A stretch of DNA of 37,650 nt from Ignatzschineria indica (GCF_003121925.1 NZ_QEWR01000007.1:1-37650); one strand, 5' to 3'. Shown: positions 16,141 through 25,672, numbered from the stretch's first letter. The notes: generated by a model not told the origin, from the letters alone. A program made the numbers and translations.

Positions 16141-17775
16141 ATGAAGGTAACAGTTGGAGAAGCGATTGCACGCTTATTAGAAGTGCATGGCGTTGAGGAT
16201 GTGTATGGCGTTATTTCGATCCATAACCTCCCTATTGCAGATGCTATTGGTCGCCGAGAAAAGATCAACTTTGTCTGCTCTCGCGGGGAAGCAGGTTGCT
16301 TGACGATGGCAGATGCCCATGCCCGTTTTAAGGGATTAGGTGTTGCAATTACAAGTACCGGTGCCGGTGCCGGAAATGCGGTGGGATCTCTAATTGAGGC
16401 CTGTAATGCTGCAAGCCCGGTACTGCATATTACCGGCCAGGTTGAACGAGAGTATCTCGATCGAGATGCCTCCTTTATTCATGAGGCAAAAGATCAATTA
16501 ACCTTTTTAAAGGCAGCGAGTAAGGCGGCTTATCGTATTATGAGTCCCGATAATGCCATTGGTATTATGCGTGAGGCGATTCGTGTGGCGCAAACTGTTC
16601 CAATGGGGCCGGTAAGTGTTGAGATTCCGATCGATGTACAAGCCTCTGAAATCGAGCTTCCCGAAGAGCTCTATCCTGTGGGAGCTTTACAGATGCCGAT
16701 GATCGATCGTGCCGCCTTGGGCAGAGTGGTGGAGAGTTTAAAAGAGGCAAAACGACCAATTTTATGGATTGGAGGTGGTTGTATTGGTGCAGAGCAGGAG
16801 GTTAAGGCTTTGGCTGATCTTGGGATTCCTGTTCTCTCATCGACCCATGCAAGAGGCGTATTGCCGGATCACCATCCGCGTAGTTTGGGCGCTTTCCATA
16901 ACTCTCAAAAGGTCGAAGAGCTCCTAAAGTCAGCTGATATTGCTTTGGTAGTGGGATCTCGCTTAAGAAGTAATGAGACGAAGACTTATAGCATTCAATT
17001 TCCAGAAAAGCTGATTCAGATCGATGCTAACCCCATTGCGCAGCAGAGAAACTACCGTGTCGAGCACTTTATCTGTTCTGAGGCAAAAGCCTTTTTAGCG
17101 TATCTTGCAACCGCCTTAGGGCAACACTCTTTTATCGATCCCGACTATGATCGAGAGATTAGAGAAGCGAAAGAAGCGGCGATTAAGGCTCTTACAGAGC
17201 AGTTAGGTCCTTATGCTGAGATCTGTTTTGCTCTACGAGATGCATTGCCGGAGAGTGGTATTTTAGTGCGAGATATTACGATGTCAGGAAGCACTTGGGG
17301 AAGTCGACTCTTTCCAGTACAAGCTCCACTTCGTAATATCCACTCGCTTGCCGGTGCTATCGGCTTAGGTTTGACGCATGGCATTGGATCGGCGATTGCC
17401 AATCGCGATAAAAAGATTGTCTCTTTAGTGGGAGATGGCGGTTTAATGCTTGGGATTGGCGAGATTGCAACCATGGTGCAGGAGAATCTGAATATGGTTC
17501 TACTGGTGATGAATGATCAAGGTTATGGGGTGATGCGCGGCATTCAGAATAACTACTTTGGTGGACGCCAATATTATAATGAGCTACATACGCCAAGTTA
17601 TAAGAAGTTAGGGGAATCGATGGGCTGTGTGAGCTTTTTAGCAAGCTCGGTTGAGGAGTTTCGTCAGGTCATTGCCGATGCGATTGCGATTGAAGGGCCG
17701 ACAGTCGTTGAGGTGGATATGACCGCAATTGGCCCCCTTAACTTTGCCGGTCCGCCACAGAAAAAGCTCTATTAA
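16141..17775 (+). CDS. Thiamine diphosphate-dependent enzyme (acetolactate synthase/2-oxoacid decarboxylase-like)
   Basis: The 544-residue protein has the three-domain layout of the acetolactate synthase/benzoylformate decarboxylase family. The N-terminal pyrimidine-binding domain has the catalytic Glu E50 (S-R-G-E-A-G). The central domain lies about 190-320. The C-terminal pyrophosphate-binding domain has G431-D-G and, 25 residues on, N458, the Mg-ThDP motif. Isolated from ilv genes and lacking a small-subunit gene, it is more likely to decarboxylate or ligate a 2-oxoacid in the pathway than to make branched-chain amino acids (inference). AGGAG lies six bases before the start. It is the last gene before a strong terminator. 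Confidence 0.9.
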   Translation: MKVTVGEAIARLLEVHGVEDVYGVISIHNLPIADAIGRREKINFVCSRGEAGCLTMADAHARFKGLGVAITSTGAGAGNAVGSLIEACNAASPVLHITGQVEREYLDRDASFIHEAKDQLTFLKAASKAAYRIMSPDNAIGIMREAIRVAQTVPMGPVSVEIPIDVQASEIELPEELYPVGALQMPMIDRAALGRVVESLKEAKRPILWIGGGCIGAEQEVKALADLGIPVLSSTHARGVLPDHHPRSLGAFHNSQKVEELLKSADIALVVGSRLRSNETKTYSIQFPEKLIQIDANPIAQQRNYRVEHFICSEAKAFLAYLATALGQHSFIDPDYDREIREAKEAAIKALTEQLGPYAEICFALRDALPESGILVRDITMSGSTWGSRLFPVQAPLRNIHSLAGAIGLGLTHGIGSAIANRDKKIVSLVGDGGLMLGIGEIATMVQENLNMVLLVMNDQGYGVMRGIQNNYFGGRQYYNELHTPSYKKLGESMGCVSFLASSVEEFRQVIADAIAIEGPTVVEVDMTAIGPLNFAGPPQKKLY

Positions 17776-17868
17776 AAGCTTTATTAAAAGCTCTAGTAAA
17801 AAGGCTCTATAAATATTTTTATCCGTGAGTGATAGATTAGGTTGAAATGTAGAGAGCTGTTTGATATT

Positions 17869-17901
17869 GCCCCCTCCTTAAAAAGAGGGGGCTTTACTTT
17901 T
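17869..17901 (+). terminator. Intrinsic terminator closing the catabolic locus
   Basis: GCCCCCTC (17869-17876) pairs perfectly with GAGGGGGC (17885-17892) around an A-rich loop and is followed by TTTACTTTT. It lies 93 bases after the ThDP-enzyme stop and about 100 bases before the next gene. Confidence 0.9.
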
Positions 17902-17997
17902 GTGGCACTCCTCTTCGCGCTTTCTATGATATCTTGGAAGTAGAGTCTTTTTTAGACGATTTTTAATGATTGTTAGCGCATTTTTGAGGAGTGTAGA

Positions 17998-19704
17998 ATG
18001 AAGCGAAAGGAGAAAGAGGCGGTTAGTGAGTTAAAGCCGGCAGAAGATCATTTGCAGTATCACTTAGCGGAGGAGGAGTCTTCTCTACTAAAAAATTATG
18101 CACAAGCAGAAGAGTATCTTCGAGAGGTAGATCTCGATGGACGGGCTTCTCTCTCTCAAAATCCTTATCTACAGAAAGCAAAACTAGCTTTCTCTCGTTG
18201 TGAATCGATTCTCAATGAGGCGACCTTTAAAGTTCGCCATATTAAGATTAAGAATCTTCGCCGATTAAATGAGTTAGAGATCACCTTTGATGATCGACTC
18301 ACCGTTTTGATTGGGGAGAATGCTACTGGAAAAACAACGGTTTGTGAATGTTTAACAAAGGGGCTCTCTTGGGTTCTCAATGCGATCAATCGAGAGGAGC
18401 CTGCTGGGCTTGAGATTTCGGAAGAGGAGATTAAAAGTGGAGAGAATAGAGCTGAGATCTCACTTGAGGTAGAGGTGGATGCGCATAATAAAATCCACTT
18501 TATGCTTGAACGCTCTTTGCAAGAAGGGGCGATAGCACACCGCTCCGATTTTAGTGAACTCAATGCGTATGCGAAGGTGATTCGTGATTGTATAACCTTT
18601 AATGATTGCAATATTACGCTACCCCTCTTTATCTTCTATAGTGTCAATCGCCCCAATTTTGTTCGTGGTGCGCGCAAAATACATCTCCATCGTGCAAGTG
18701 CTTATGATTATGCGCTAGATGATAAAGTTCGTATCTCCGATATGATTGAGTGGTTTGTGATGTTAGAGAATCTTTCGCGGCAAGACTCAGGAACGGAACT
18801 TCGCGATCTTCTACAATTTAGAGCGTTATTAGAGCAGACAGCAGAAGAGTTTACCCAAGAGCATCAAAATGCTGATCCTATGAAGCAGGCGCTTGTTGAT
18901 GATATGCTTTCAGGATTAAAAGTGAAGATTGCAGAGACAGATGAAAAAATTGCTGCTCTGCAGTGTCGCCCGCTCAATACCGCACAGAAGTTAAAAGAGA
19001 TCGTTAATGAGATTGTCTGTGATCTGATCCCGAATGCCACAGGGATCTTTGTTGATCGTTCCACAGGAAAGGATCGGGTTGTTCTCTCAATCTATGATGA
19101 GTTACATGATATCCAACATCTTTCACATGGACAGCGCTCGGTTCTCTTTATGGTTGCTGATCTTATCTCTCGGTTAGAGATCTTAAATCCCCATCTAGAA
19201 GATCCAAGGGAGAGCCCCGGCGTTGTGATTATCGATGAGATCGAGCTTCATCTCCATCCTACTTGGCAGCAGACGATTATCGACTCGCTTTTGAAGATCT
19301 TTCCCAATATGCAATTTATTATTACAACGCATAGCCCACAGGTGATCTCCACAGTTCATAAAGATCAAATTCGTTTCTTGAAGAATGATTTTGAGACCAA
19401 TCGCGTGCGCGTACATTCCCCAAGTTTTCAGACTCGTGGACTCTCTTCCGATAATATCCTATTGCGCATTCTCAATATTGCAGATATCCCCGATGTCTAT
19501 GAACATCAGCAATATCAGCAGTTAGAGAAGATGATAGAGAATGGTTTAGATGAAACGCCGGAGGGAGAAGCGCTCTATCTAATGTTAGAGAAGCACTTTG
19601 GTCGAGAGAGTATCGAGATGGAGAAGCTTCGTCATCAGAAAAAGCTACAGCAACTCAAAGCTCGAATTCGTAATCGACGCTCTGCTCAGGAGTCAAAGGA
19701 GTAG
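17998..19704 (+). CDS. ptuA: AAA/ABC-type ATPase of a Septu-like anti-phage system (PtuA-like)
   Basis: This 568-residue ATPase has Walker A G106-E-N-A-T-G-K112-T-T, an ABC-type signature L375-S-H-G-Q-R, Walker B V-V-I-I-D413-E414, and the switch region T-T-H445-S-P-Q. The segment E-L-H-L-H-P-T-W-Q-Q is characteristic of the PtuA/RecF-like ATPases of Septu and of retron-Ec78-type systems. An N-terminal charged helical extension of about 75 residues precedes the core, and the tail (about 525-568) is very basic. With the nuclease encoded next it should form a complex that senses phage infection. No reverse transcriptase or obvious retron RNA lies upstream. GAGGAG six bases before the ATG supports the start. 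Confidence 0.85.
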   Translation: MKRKEKEAVSELKPAEDHLQYHLAEEESSLLKNYAQAEEYLREVDLDGRASLSQNPYLQKAKLAFSRCESILNEATFKVRHIKIKNLRRLNELEITFDDRLTVLIGENATGKTTVCECLTKGLSWVLNAINREEPAGLEISEEEIKSGENRAEISLEVEVDAHNKIHFMLERSLQEGAIAHRSDFSELNAYAKVIRDCITFNDCNITLPLFIFYSVNRPNFVRGARKIHLHRASAYDYALDDKVRISDMIEWFVMLENLSRQDSGTELRDLLQFRALLEQTAEEFTQEHQNADPMKQALVDDMLSGLKVKIAETDEKIAALQCRPLNTAQKLKEIVNEIVCDLIPNATGIFVDRSTGKDRVVLSIYDELHDIQHLSHGQRSVLFMVADLISRLEILNPHLEDPRESPGVVIIDEIELHLHPTWQQTIIDSLLKIFPNMQFIITTHSPQVISTVHKDQIRFLKNDFETNRVRVHSPSFQTRGLSSDNILLRILNIADIPDVYEHQQYQQLEKMIENGLDETPEGEALYLMLEKHFGRESIEMEKLRHQKKLQQLKARIRNRRSAQESKE

Positions 19705-19707
19705 GCT

Positions 19708-20442
19708 ATGAGAAAGTTAGTTCGGCCTAAAGAGGTGCCTAAATGTCTTGTGCGAGCGCAGAAGAATGGGGCAAAAAATTGGCAGCGACTACGAGGTGGG
19801 GATCGGCGAGAAATTTGGAGCAAACTCAATGAGATGCAGCATCGTCTCTGTGCATACTGTGAAACCCCCTTCACCACGGAAGATAGCCATATTGAGCATC
19901 TCTATCCACGTGCTAAATATGAGGGATTAACCTTTGAATGGAAAAATCTCTTCGGCTCTTGTAACAATAATAATAGCTGTGGTATCTATAAAGATGGTGC
20001 GCATAATCCCCATAAAGTGACTCATGAGTTGTTGATAAAACCGGATCAGGAGGATCCTCATGCCTACTTTCGTTACTATCTTAATGGACGAATTTCGGTA
20101 AAGCCGGGATTATCAGATTATGACTATCATCGCGCTAAGGAGACTATCCGAGGATTCAATCTCAATCATAATGCATTAGCCAGTCTACGAAGACGCCATC
20201 TTGAGCCACTTCAACAGTTAGAGGAGGAGTTTATCCTCTGGTGTGAGCTTTGTGATGGAGATCCGGAGTTACTTGAAGAGTTAGCAGAAGAGATTCGTTT
20301 ACTTTTAGCGGAACAGAAAAATAGTGCCTATCAATCGATTAAAGAGCACTATATCCATAACCATTTAGATCTTTTAGGTTTAGTAGAAGAGAAGATTGAG
20401 ATGGAGGCGGAAGTGCGATGGGAGGAAGAAGAGGATAGATAA
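19708..20442 (+). CDS. ptuB: HNH endonuclease of a Septu-like system (PtuB-like)
   Basis: The 244-residue protein has an HNH nuclease core at about 45-95: C48-A-Y-C51-E, then H61-I-E-H64-L-Y-P, W78-K-N80-L, and C85 and C91. The paired cysteines should bind zinc, and the His/Asn residues form the nuclease site. This is the arrangement of PtuB effector nucleases. The C-terminal half is helical and strongly acidic at the end. It starts three bases after the ATPase stop, and its Shine-Dalgarno AAAGGAG overlaps the end of that gene, so the two are translationally linked. The presumed role is nucleic-acid cleavage once the ATPase detects phage. Target specificity is unknown. Confidence 0.85.
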   Translation: MRKLVRPKEVPKCLVRAQKNGAKNWQRLRGGDRREIWSKLNEMQHRLCAYCETPFTTEDSHIEHLYPRAKYEGLTFEWKNLFGSCNNNNSCGIYKDGAHNPHKVTHELLIKPDQEDPHAYFRYYLNGRISVKPGLSDYDYHRAKETIRGFNLNHNALASLRRRHLEPLQQLEEEFILWCELCDGDPELLEELAEEIRLLLAEQKNSAYQSIKEHYIHNHLDLLGLVEEKIEMEAEVRWEEEEDR

Positions 20443-20561
20443 AAGCATTCTAGGAGGGATCGATATTGCTTGATCTATTAAATACTTTTATCTTTAACGT
20501 TGCGTTGCATCAGAAGCATTTACCATTTAATCGTCGGTATCGCCGGCAATAAGGAGTTATT

Positions 20562-20912
20562 ATGATTACTCGAATTAATAAGGGGCCGCGGATGTCAGAT
20601 GCCGTGATCTATAACGATACGCTCTACTATACTGCTATTCCTTTAGTGGAAGAGGCAGATATCTATCGGCAGATGCAAAGTCTACTTGCCGATATTGATC
20701 AGCTTCTAGAGAAGGTTGGTGCTGAAAAATCCCATATTCTAGATGTAACGATCTTTCTTGTAAGTAGCTTAGATATCGAGGGGATGAATCGTGCTTGGGA
20801 TGAGTGGGTCGATTCTGACAATGCGCCCGTTCGCTGTACTGTACAGGCGGGATTGATGAATCCTAATTGGAAGGTCGAGGTGAAGATTGTTGTAGCATTA
20901 CCGTCAAAATAG
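20562..20912 (+). CDS. RidA/YjgF/YER057c-family protein
   Basis: The 116-residue protein matches the RidA fold, a small trimeric enzyme that hydrolyses reactive enamines and imines released by PLP enzymes or amino-acid oxidases. R91 in V-R-C-T-V corresponds to the key arginine of RidA, and E106 lies at the same distance (15 residues) as the conserved Glu. It is shorter than E. coli RidA and its N-terminus (G-P-R-M-S-D-A-V) is of a diverged subtype, so a different imine or amide substrate is possible. AAGGAG lies five to six bases before the ATG. It has its own 119-base spacer from the Septu genes and is probably separate from them. Confidence 0.9.
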   Translation: MITRINKGPRMSDAVIYNDTLYYTAIPLVEEADIYRQMQSLLADIDQLLEKVGAEKSHILDVTIFLVSSLDIEGMNRAWDEWVDSDNAPVRCTVQAGLMNPNWKVEVKIVVALPSK

Positions 20913-20932
20913 AGCAGGATAGTACAAAATAG

Positions 20933-20964
20933 AGAGAGCCGATCTAAGGATAGACCGGCTCTCT
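20933..20964. terminator. Bidirectional terminator between ridA-like gene and gyrA
   Basis: AGAGAGCCG (20933-20941) pairs with CGGCTCTCT (20956-20964) with a 14-base loop. T-rich sequence follows on the plus strand and ATTTTG on the minus strand. It lies between two convergent genes. The rest of the spacer (20980-21030) is TTAATAATTA-type low-complexity sequence. Confidence 0.7.
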
Positions 20965-21043
20965 TACTCTTAATTTACTTCATCCAATGATGATTAATAA
21001 TTAATAATTAATTATTATTAATTTGGATTTATACCCTTTCGAT

Positions 21044-23725
21044 TTACTCCTCCGAGGGTTTCTCCTCATCACTCTCCTTCTCTGTTTCGAGCGACTCTTC
21101 TGTTTCAACCGTTAAGTCTACTTCATCGATTTCAACCACATCAACAACATCGATCTCGAGATCTTCCTCATCTGTACTCATCTCATCGTCTGCATCATTC
21201 TCCTCGATACGAGACATACCGACAAGTGTATCGCCATCATCGAGACGAATGAGACGCACGCCTTGTGTATTTCGTCCTAAGATTGAGACTTCTGCAACAG
21301 AGGTTCTCACTAATACACCATTACAGGTAATGAGCATCACTTCATCATCTTCCTCAACAATGGAGGCTCCCACGATTTGACCATTTCGTTCTGAAGTCTG
21401 GATACCAATGACCCCTTTACCTCCGCGATTACGGCGAGCAAACTCTTCGATTAAGGTTCGTTTACCATAACCATTTTCTGTTGCAATAAGGACGACACCC
21501 TCTTCTACAGCAAGCATCATTGAGATGACATGTTGCCCTTCGACAAGTGTAATCCCTTTAACTCCACGAGATCCACGTCCTGTCGGTCGAACATCAGCCT
21601 CACTAAAGCGATTGACTAAACCGGTATTGGTAAAGAGCATAATGTCATTTTCACCATTGGTGATCTCGGTACCGATCAGTTCATCCCCTTCATCAAGGTT
21701 GACGGCAATTAAACCGCTTGAACGTTGGCTCTGGAAGTTAGAGAGAACGGTCTTCTTCACAACACCATATTTGGTCGCCATAAAGATGTAACGATCATCA
21801 TCATAACTATCAACAGGAAGCATTGAGGTAATTCGTTCATCTGCCTCTAATGGAAGTAGATTGATAATAGGTCGACCACTTGCACCGCGTCCTGCTTCTG
21901 GAAGCTCAAAGACACGTAACCAGTAGACACGGCCATAAGAGGAGAAGCACATCAACTGTGCATGCGTGCTGACAACCATTAGATGTTCCACATCATCCTC
22001 ATCTACTACGCGAGCTGCCGATTTACCACGACCGCCACGGCGTTGTGCACGATATTCATCAAGTTTTTGATATTTGATATACCCACGACGCGAGAGAGTT
22101 ACTACAACATCTTCTTCGGCAATGAGATCTTCTAAGCTAATATCTTCAGCGGCTTCTCTAATCTCCGTGCGACGCTCATCACCAAATTCATCTCTAATCG
22201 CAATAAATTCCTCTTCAATAACATCACGAAGACGATCAGGATTGACTAAAATCTCGATCAATTCACGAATCGTATCTAAGAGTGTTTGATACTCTTCTAA
22301 AATTTTATCTTGCTCTAAACCTGTTAAGCGTTGAAGACGCATATCTAAGATCGCTTGCGCCTGCTCTTCAGAGAGCTGATAGGTGGTGCCAATAAGGCCG
22401 ACACCTTCTAAACCATCTGGAGTTGTCTTCAATTCCGCTGCGCGTTCTAACATGGCAGAGACTTCACCTGGCGCCCATTGACGCGCTAACATTCGCTCTT
22501 TTGCTTCAGCACCTGTCGCCGATGTTCTGATCAGTTGAATCATCTCATCAATATTGGCAAGTGCTACTGTTAAACCCTCTAAAAGATGGGCTCTGCTACG
22601 TGCGCGTCTTAATTCAAAGATGGTTCGACGTGTGATCACTTCACGACGATGGAGAAGGAATGCTTCTAAAACCTGTTTAAGATTGAGTAATTTAGGTTGG
22701 CCACGATCGATTGCCACCATATTGATACCGAAGCTTGATTGTAGCGCAGTATGTTTATAGAGCTGATTGAGAACAACCTCCCCCATCTCGCCACGACGAA
22801 GTTCGATCACGATGCGCATCCCATCTTTATCCGATTCATCTCGTAGACCATCAGGGGCGATCCCTTCGATCACTTTTTCACGGTAGAGTTCAACAATACG
22901 TTCGATGAGGCGCGCTTTATTTACTTGGTAAGGGATCTCAGTGATGATAATGACATCACGATCACGCTTCTCATCATGCTCAATCTCTGCTCGTGCGCGA
23001 ATGACAACACGGCCACGGCCTGTATGATATGCCTCGCGAATCCCACGTGTTCCATTAATAATGCCTGCCGTTGGGAAGTCAGGTGCCGGGATATATTCCA
23101 TTAGCTGATCAATGGTTAGATCAGGATTATGTAAGAGTGCTAATGAAGCATTAATGGTTTCGGTAAGATTATGGGGGGGAATGTTTGTTGCCATTCCTAC
23201 AGCAATTCCGGCAGAACCATTTACAAGTAAGTTGGGAATTCGGGTAGGTAGAACGGAGGGTTCAATCTCTGATTCATCATAGTTTGGAATAAAATCGACA
23301 GTCTCTTTTTCAATATCTTGAAGGAGTGTTTCGGCAATTTTACTCATGCGAATTTCGGTATAACGCATTGCTGCTGCTGAGTCACCATCGATTGAACCGA
23401 AGTTTCCTTGTCCATCAATCAACATATAGCGGAGAGAGAAATCTTGCGCCATACGTACGACAGAGTCATAGATCGCAGAGTCACCATGGGGGTGATATTT
23501 ACCCATCACATCCCCGACAATACGGGCTGACTTTTTATAGGCTTTATTCCAGTGATTGTTCGTCTGATTCATTGAATGAAGTATGCGTCGATGCACCGGC
23601 TTCAATCCATCGCGAACATCGGGAAGAGCACGGCCGACGATAACACTCATGGCATAATCAAGGTAGGAGCTTTTCATCTCCTCTTCTAGGCTAATCGGGA
23701 CAATCTCTTTGGCAAAATCACTCAT
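21044..23725 (-). CDS. gyrA: DNA gyrase subunit A
   Basis: The 893-residue protein is the DNA-cleaving subunit of gyrase, which with GyrB introduces negative supercoils. The catalytic tyrosine is Y122 (R-Y-T-E). The quinolone-resistance region reads H-P-H-G-D-S83-A-I-Y-D87, the sensitive form with E. coli numbering. The GyrA box Q-R-R-G-G-R-G at 561-567 starts the C-terminal DNA-wrapping domain. The last 55 or so residues form a highly acidic tail of Asp and Glu, longer than I would expect from a minimal family member. It is convergent with the RidA-family gene and shares a terminator hairpin with it. Confidence 0.98.
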   Translation of the reverse strand: MSDFAKEIVPISLEEEMKSSYLDYAMSVIVGRALPDVRDGLKPVHRRILHSMNQTNNHWNKAYKKSARIVGDVMGKYHPHGDSAIYDSVVRMAQDFSLRYMLIDGQGNFGSIDGDSAAAMRYTEIRMSKIAETLLQDIEKETVDFIPNYDESEIEPSVLPTRIPNLLVNGSAGIAVGMATNIPPHNLTETINASLALLHNPDLTIDQLMEYIPAPDFPTAGIINGTRGIREAYHTGRGRVVIRARAEIEHDEKRDRDVIIITEIPYQVNKARLIERIVELYREKVIEGIAPDGLRDESDKDGMRIVIELRRGEMGEVVLNQLYKHTALQSSFGINMVAIDRGQPKLLNLKQVLEAFLLHRREVITRRTIFELRRARSRAHLLEGLTVALANIDEMIQLIRTSATGAEAKERMLARQWAPGEVSAMLERAAELKTTPDGLEGVGLIGTTYQLSEEQAQAILDMRLQRLTGLEQDKILEEYQTLLDTIRELIEILVNPDRLRDVIEEEFIAIRDEFGDERRTEIREAAEDISLEDLIAEEDVVVTLSRRGYIKYQKLDEYRAQRRGGRGKSAARVVDEDDVEHLMVVSTHAQLMCFSSYGRVYWLRVFELPEAGRGASGRPIINLLPLEADERITSMLPVDSYDDDRYIFMATKYGVVKKTVLSNFQSQRSSGLIAVNLDEGDELIGTEITNGENDIMLFTNTGLVNRFSEADVRPTGRGSRGVKGITLVEGQHVISMMLAVEEGVVLIATENGYGKRTLIEEFARRNRGGKGVIGIQTSERNGQIVGASIVEEDDEVMLITCNGVLVRTSVAEVSILGRNTQGVRLIRLDDGDTLVGMSRIEENDADDEMSTDEEDLEIDVVDVVEIDEVDLTVETEESLETEKESDEEKPSEE

Positions 23726-24206
23726 TGAACCAACCTTTACTGAAAAACGATAGATAACTTAAAAACAACATGTAATTGTAACACATTTTGTTGATTAATT
23801 CGCCTGTTTCAGATAGAAATTAGCGCATTGAGCGAGAAAGAATAATTCCTGCTATCCCCCTACAGTAGAAAAATAATATTTAAAAATGGGAATATTTAGC
23901 GAATAATGCGCTATCTTTAAGAAAGTTGACTCGACTTTATGCGTTTTATTTCATCTTTCTTAACTTCTCATTAAATCTTCAAGTAAAGAATTTTGTCGAG
24001 GAAAGATGAAAAGCAGTAGCTCCCATGTGCCAAGCTGTGTTAATTGTAATAGAATGATTGACCCTGTTGATAGTCTATCTAATCTATCGGCTCTCAGTCG
24101 AGAATAGCGGATAAAGAACGGATAAAGAGCAGGGAAATAGCAGGTGGATAACAGATGAATAATGGAGAATAATCTCTAGATCGCTTTACTTCAGAAGGAT
24201 AGTTGA
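23726..24206. other. Divergent spacer between gyrA and lptM-lysA
   Basis: No gene was found in these 481 bases. They should contain the gyrA promoter (minus strand) and the promoter of the lptM-lysA pair. The right part (24105-24170) has imperfect repeats of the type GGATAAAGA and GGTGGATAACAGATGAATAATGG. I could not identify a convincing gyrA promoter by eye. Confidence 0.5.
24058..24085 (+). promoter_or_regulatory. Candidate promoter for lptM-lysA
   Basis: TTGACC (24058-24063) and TAATCT (24080-24085) are spaced by 16 bases. The predicted leader would be about 115 bases. The match is moderate and there is no other support. Confidence 0.35.
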
Positions 24207-24365
24207 GTGTTAAAGATTTATAGAAAGGGAATAGTTCTCCTGTTTGTGATGGGGCTTTTAGTAGGTTGCGGGCAAACAGGTGCGCTCTATATCGCAAAAA
24301 GCGAGGCAGAGCATAATGATGGACACTTTATGACAAGTTATAAAAAAGAGAAAGATGAAAATTGA
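24207..24365 (+). CDS. lptM: LptM-like small lipoprotein (formerly YifL)
   Basis: This short gene of 52 codons starts with GTG at 24207, seven bases after AAGGA (24195-24199). The product has a basic N-terminus and a hydrophobic stretch. The lipobox is L-L-V-G-C21, followed at once by G-Q-T-G-A-L-Y, which matches the C-G-Q-x-G-x-L-Y signature of LptM. In E. coli LptM helps LptD fold and form its disulfides in the outer-membrane LPS translocon. The remaining 24 residues are hydrophilic. Its stop overlaps the start of lysA by 11 bases, so the two are translationally coupled. An lptM-lysA order is common in gammaproteobacteria. Confidence 0.85.
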   Translation: MLKIYRKGIVLLFVMGLLVGCGQTGALYIAKSEAEHNDGHFMTSYKKEKDEN

Positions 24366-25572
24366 TCAGGTGCGTTTAACAGAGGTGGCGGAGGAGTTTC
24401 AGACGCCGGTTTATATCTATTCAGCAGAGAAAATTTTAGCAAACTATGATGCTTATCGCCGTGGATTTGGTGATTATCCTCATCTTATCTGCTATGCGGT
24501 AAAAGCGAATAGTAACTTATCGATCTTAAAACTATTAGCGGAAGCGGGGTCGGGCTTCGATATTGTCTCTCGTGGTGAGTTAAAACGCGTTTTAGCTGCC
24601 GGAGGCGATCCTAAAAAAGTGGTCTATTCAGGGGTCGGTAAACGAAATTGTGATTTAGAGTTTGCTCTTAATGCCGGCATTGGCTGCTTTAATGTAGAGT
24701 CGGTTGCAGAGGTCTATATGCTCAATAAAATTGCCGGCAAATTGGGAGTTAAAGCCCCCGTCTCATTAAGGATTAATCCCAATGTGGATGCTAAGACACA
24801 TCCTTATATCTCAACAGGCCTTAAAGAGAATAAGTTTGGGATCAGCATGACAGATGCATTACCGATGTATCGTGAGATGGCGCGTATGCCCCATATCGAT
24901 ATTCAGGGAATCGATTTTCATATCGGCTCGCAACTGACAGAGATTGAACCTTATGCTGAAGCGCTCGATATTACGCTTGCCTTGATTGATGAACTCTCTG
25001 CATTAGGAATTCATCTAAAGCATCTCGATATGGGAGGCGGATTAGGGATTCGTTATGAAGATGAGACTTTAATCGATCCTGCAGAGTGGATCGATCAAGC
25101 GATCGAAAAGATTGGTGACCGCGACCTTAAAATATTGATTGAACCGGGTCGTTCTATAGTAGGGGATGCCGGCGTTTTAGTGACGCAGGTAATTCTTACT
25201 AAAGAGAATGAGGGGAAAAACTTTGCCGTGGTTGATGCCGCAATGAATGATCTGATTCGTCCAGCGCTCTATAGCTCATGGATGAATATTATTAATCTTG
25301 ATGAGCGTGATGAAGGTGAGGTTAAAAATTATGATATTGTCGGTCCTATTTGTGAAACAGGTGATTTCTTAGGGAAGGATCGACAGCTCGCTTTAACATC
25401 GGGAGATTACTTAGCTATTACTCATGCTGGCGCGTATGGTTTTACGATGGCCTCTAACTATAATTCTCGTGGTCGAGCCGCAGAGGTATTATTAGTAGGA
25501 GATCAGGCGAAGCTGATTCGTAAAAGAGAGAGCGAAGAATCTCTCTATGCCGAAGAGTTGCAATATCTCTAG
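24355..25572 (+). CDS. lysA: Diaminopimelate decarboxylase
   Basis: The 405-residue PLP enzyme converts meso-diaminopimelate to L-lysine, the last step of lysine synthesis. The PLP-binding lysine is K50 in Y-A-V-K-A-N. Further family motifs are H-I-G-S-Q, G-G-G-L-G, E-P-G-R-S and C-E-T-G-D, in the usual order, with a final G-A-Y-G-F block. Length and layout are normal for the family. The ATG at 24355 lies inside the end of lptM and is preceded by an A/G-rich stretch (AAAAAAGAGAAAG). A terminator follows, so dapF, which often comes next in relatives, is not linked here. Confidence 0.97.
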   Translation: MKIDQVRLTEVAEEFQTPVYIYSAEKILANYDAYRRGFGDYPHLICYAVKANSNLSILKLLAEAGSGFDIVSRGELKRVLAAGGDPKKVVYSGVGKRNCDLEFALNAGIGCFNVESVAEVYMLNKIAGKLGVKAPVSLRINPNVDAKTHPYISTGLKENKFGISMTDALPMYREMARMPHIDIQGIDFHIGSQLTEIEPYAEALDITLALIDELSALGIHLKHLDMGGGLGIRYEDETLIDPAEWIDQAIEKIGDRDLKILIEPGRSIVGDAGVLVTQVILTKENEGKNFAVVDAAMNDLIRPALYSSWMNIINLDERDEGEVKNYDIVGPICETGDFLGKDRQLALTSGDYLAITHAGAYGFTMASNYNSRGRAAEVLLVGDQAKLIRKRESEESLYAEELQYL

Positions 25573-25632
25573 ATATTAGTGATCGGCTAAAGGCGAATAA
25601 AATATTGATCAAGAGAGAAGAGAATAACTATG

Positions 25633-25672
25633 AAATCCCAATGTCCGTGCTGGACTTTGGGATTTTATCTTT
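25633..25672 (+). terminator. Intrinsic terminator after lysA
   Basis: AAATCCCAATGTCC (25633-25646) pairs with GGACTTTGGGATTT (25652-25665) with one T-T mismatch, then TATCTTT follows. It lies 61 bases after the lysA stop. Confidence 0.88.

Noticed and set aside
15980-16268. Repetitive hydrophobic frames on the minus strand
   Set aside because: They are translations of the 12-bp tandem repeat and the edge of the ThDP-enzyme gene, with no start signal.
17776-17997. Retron non-coding RNA or reverse transcriptase linked to the Septu-like genes
   Set aside because: The only structure is the operon terminator, and no reverse transcriptase frame exists in the window.
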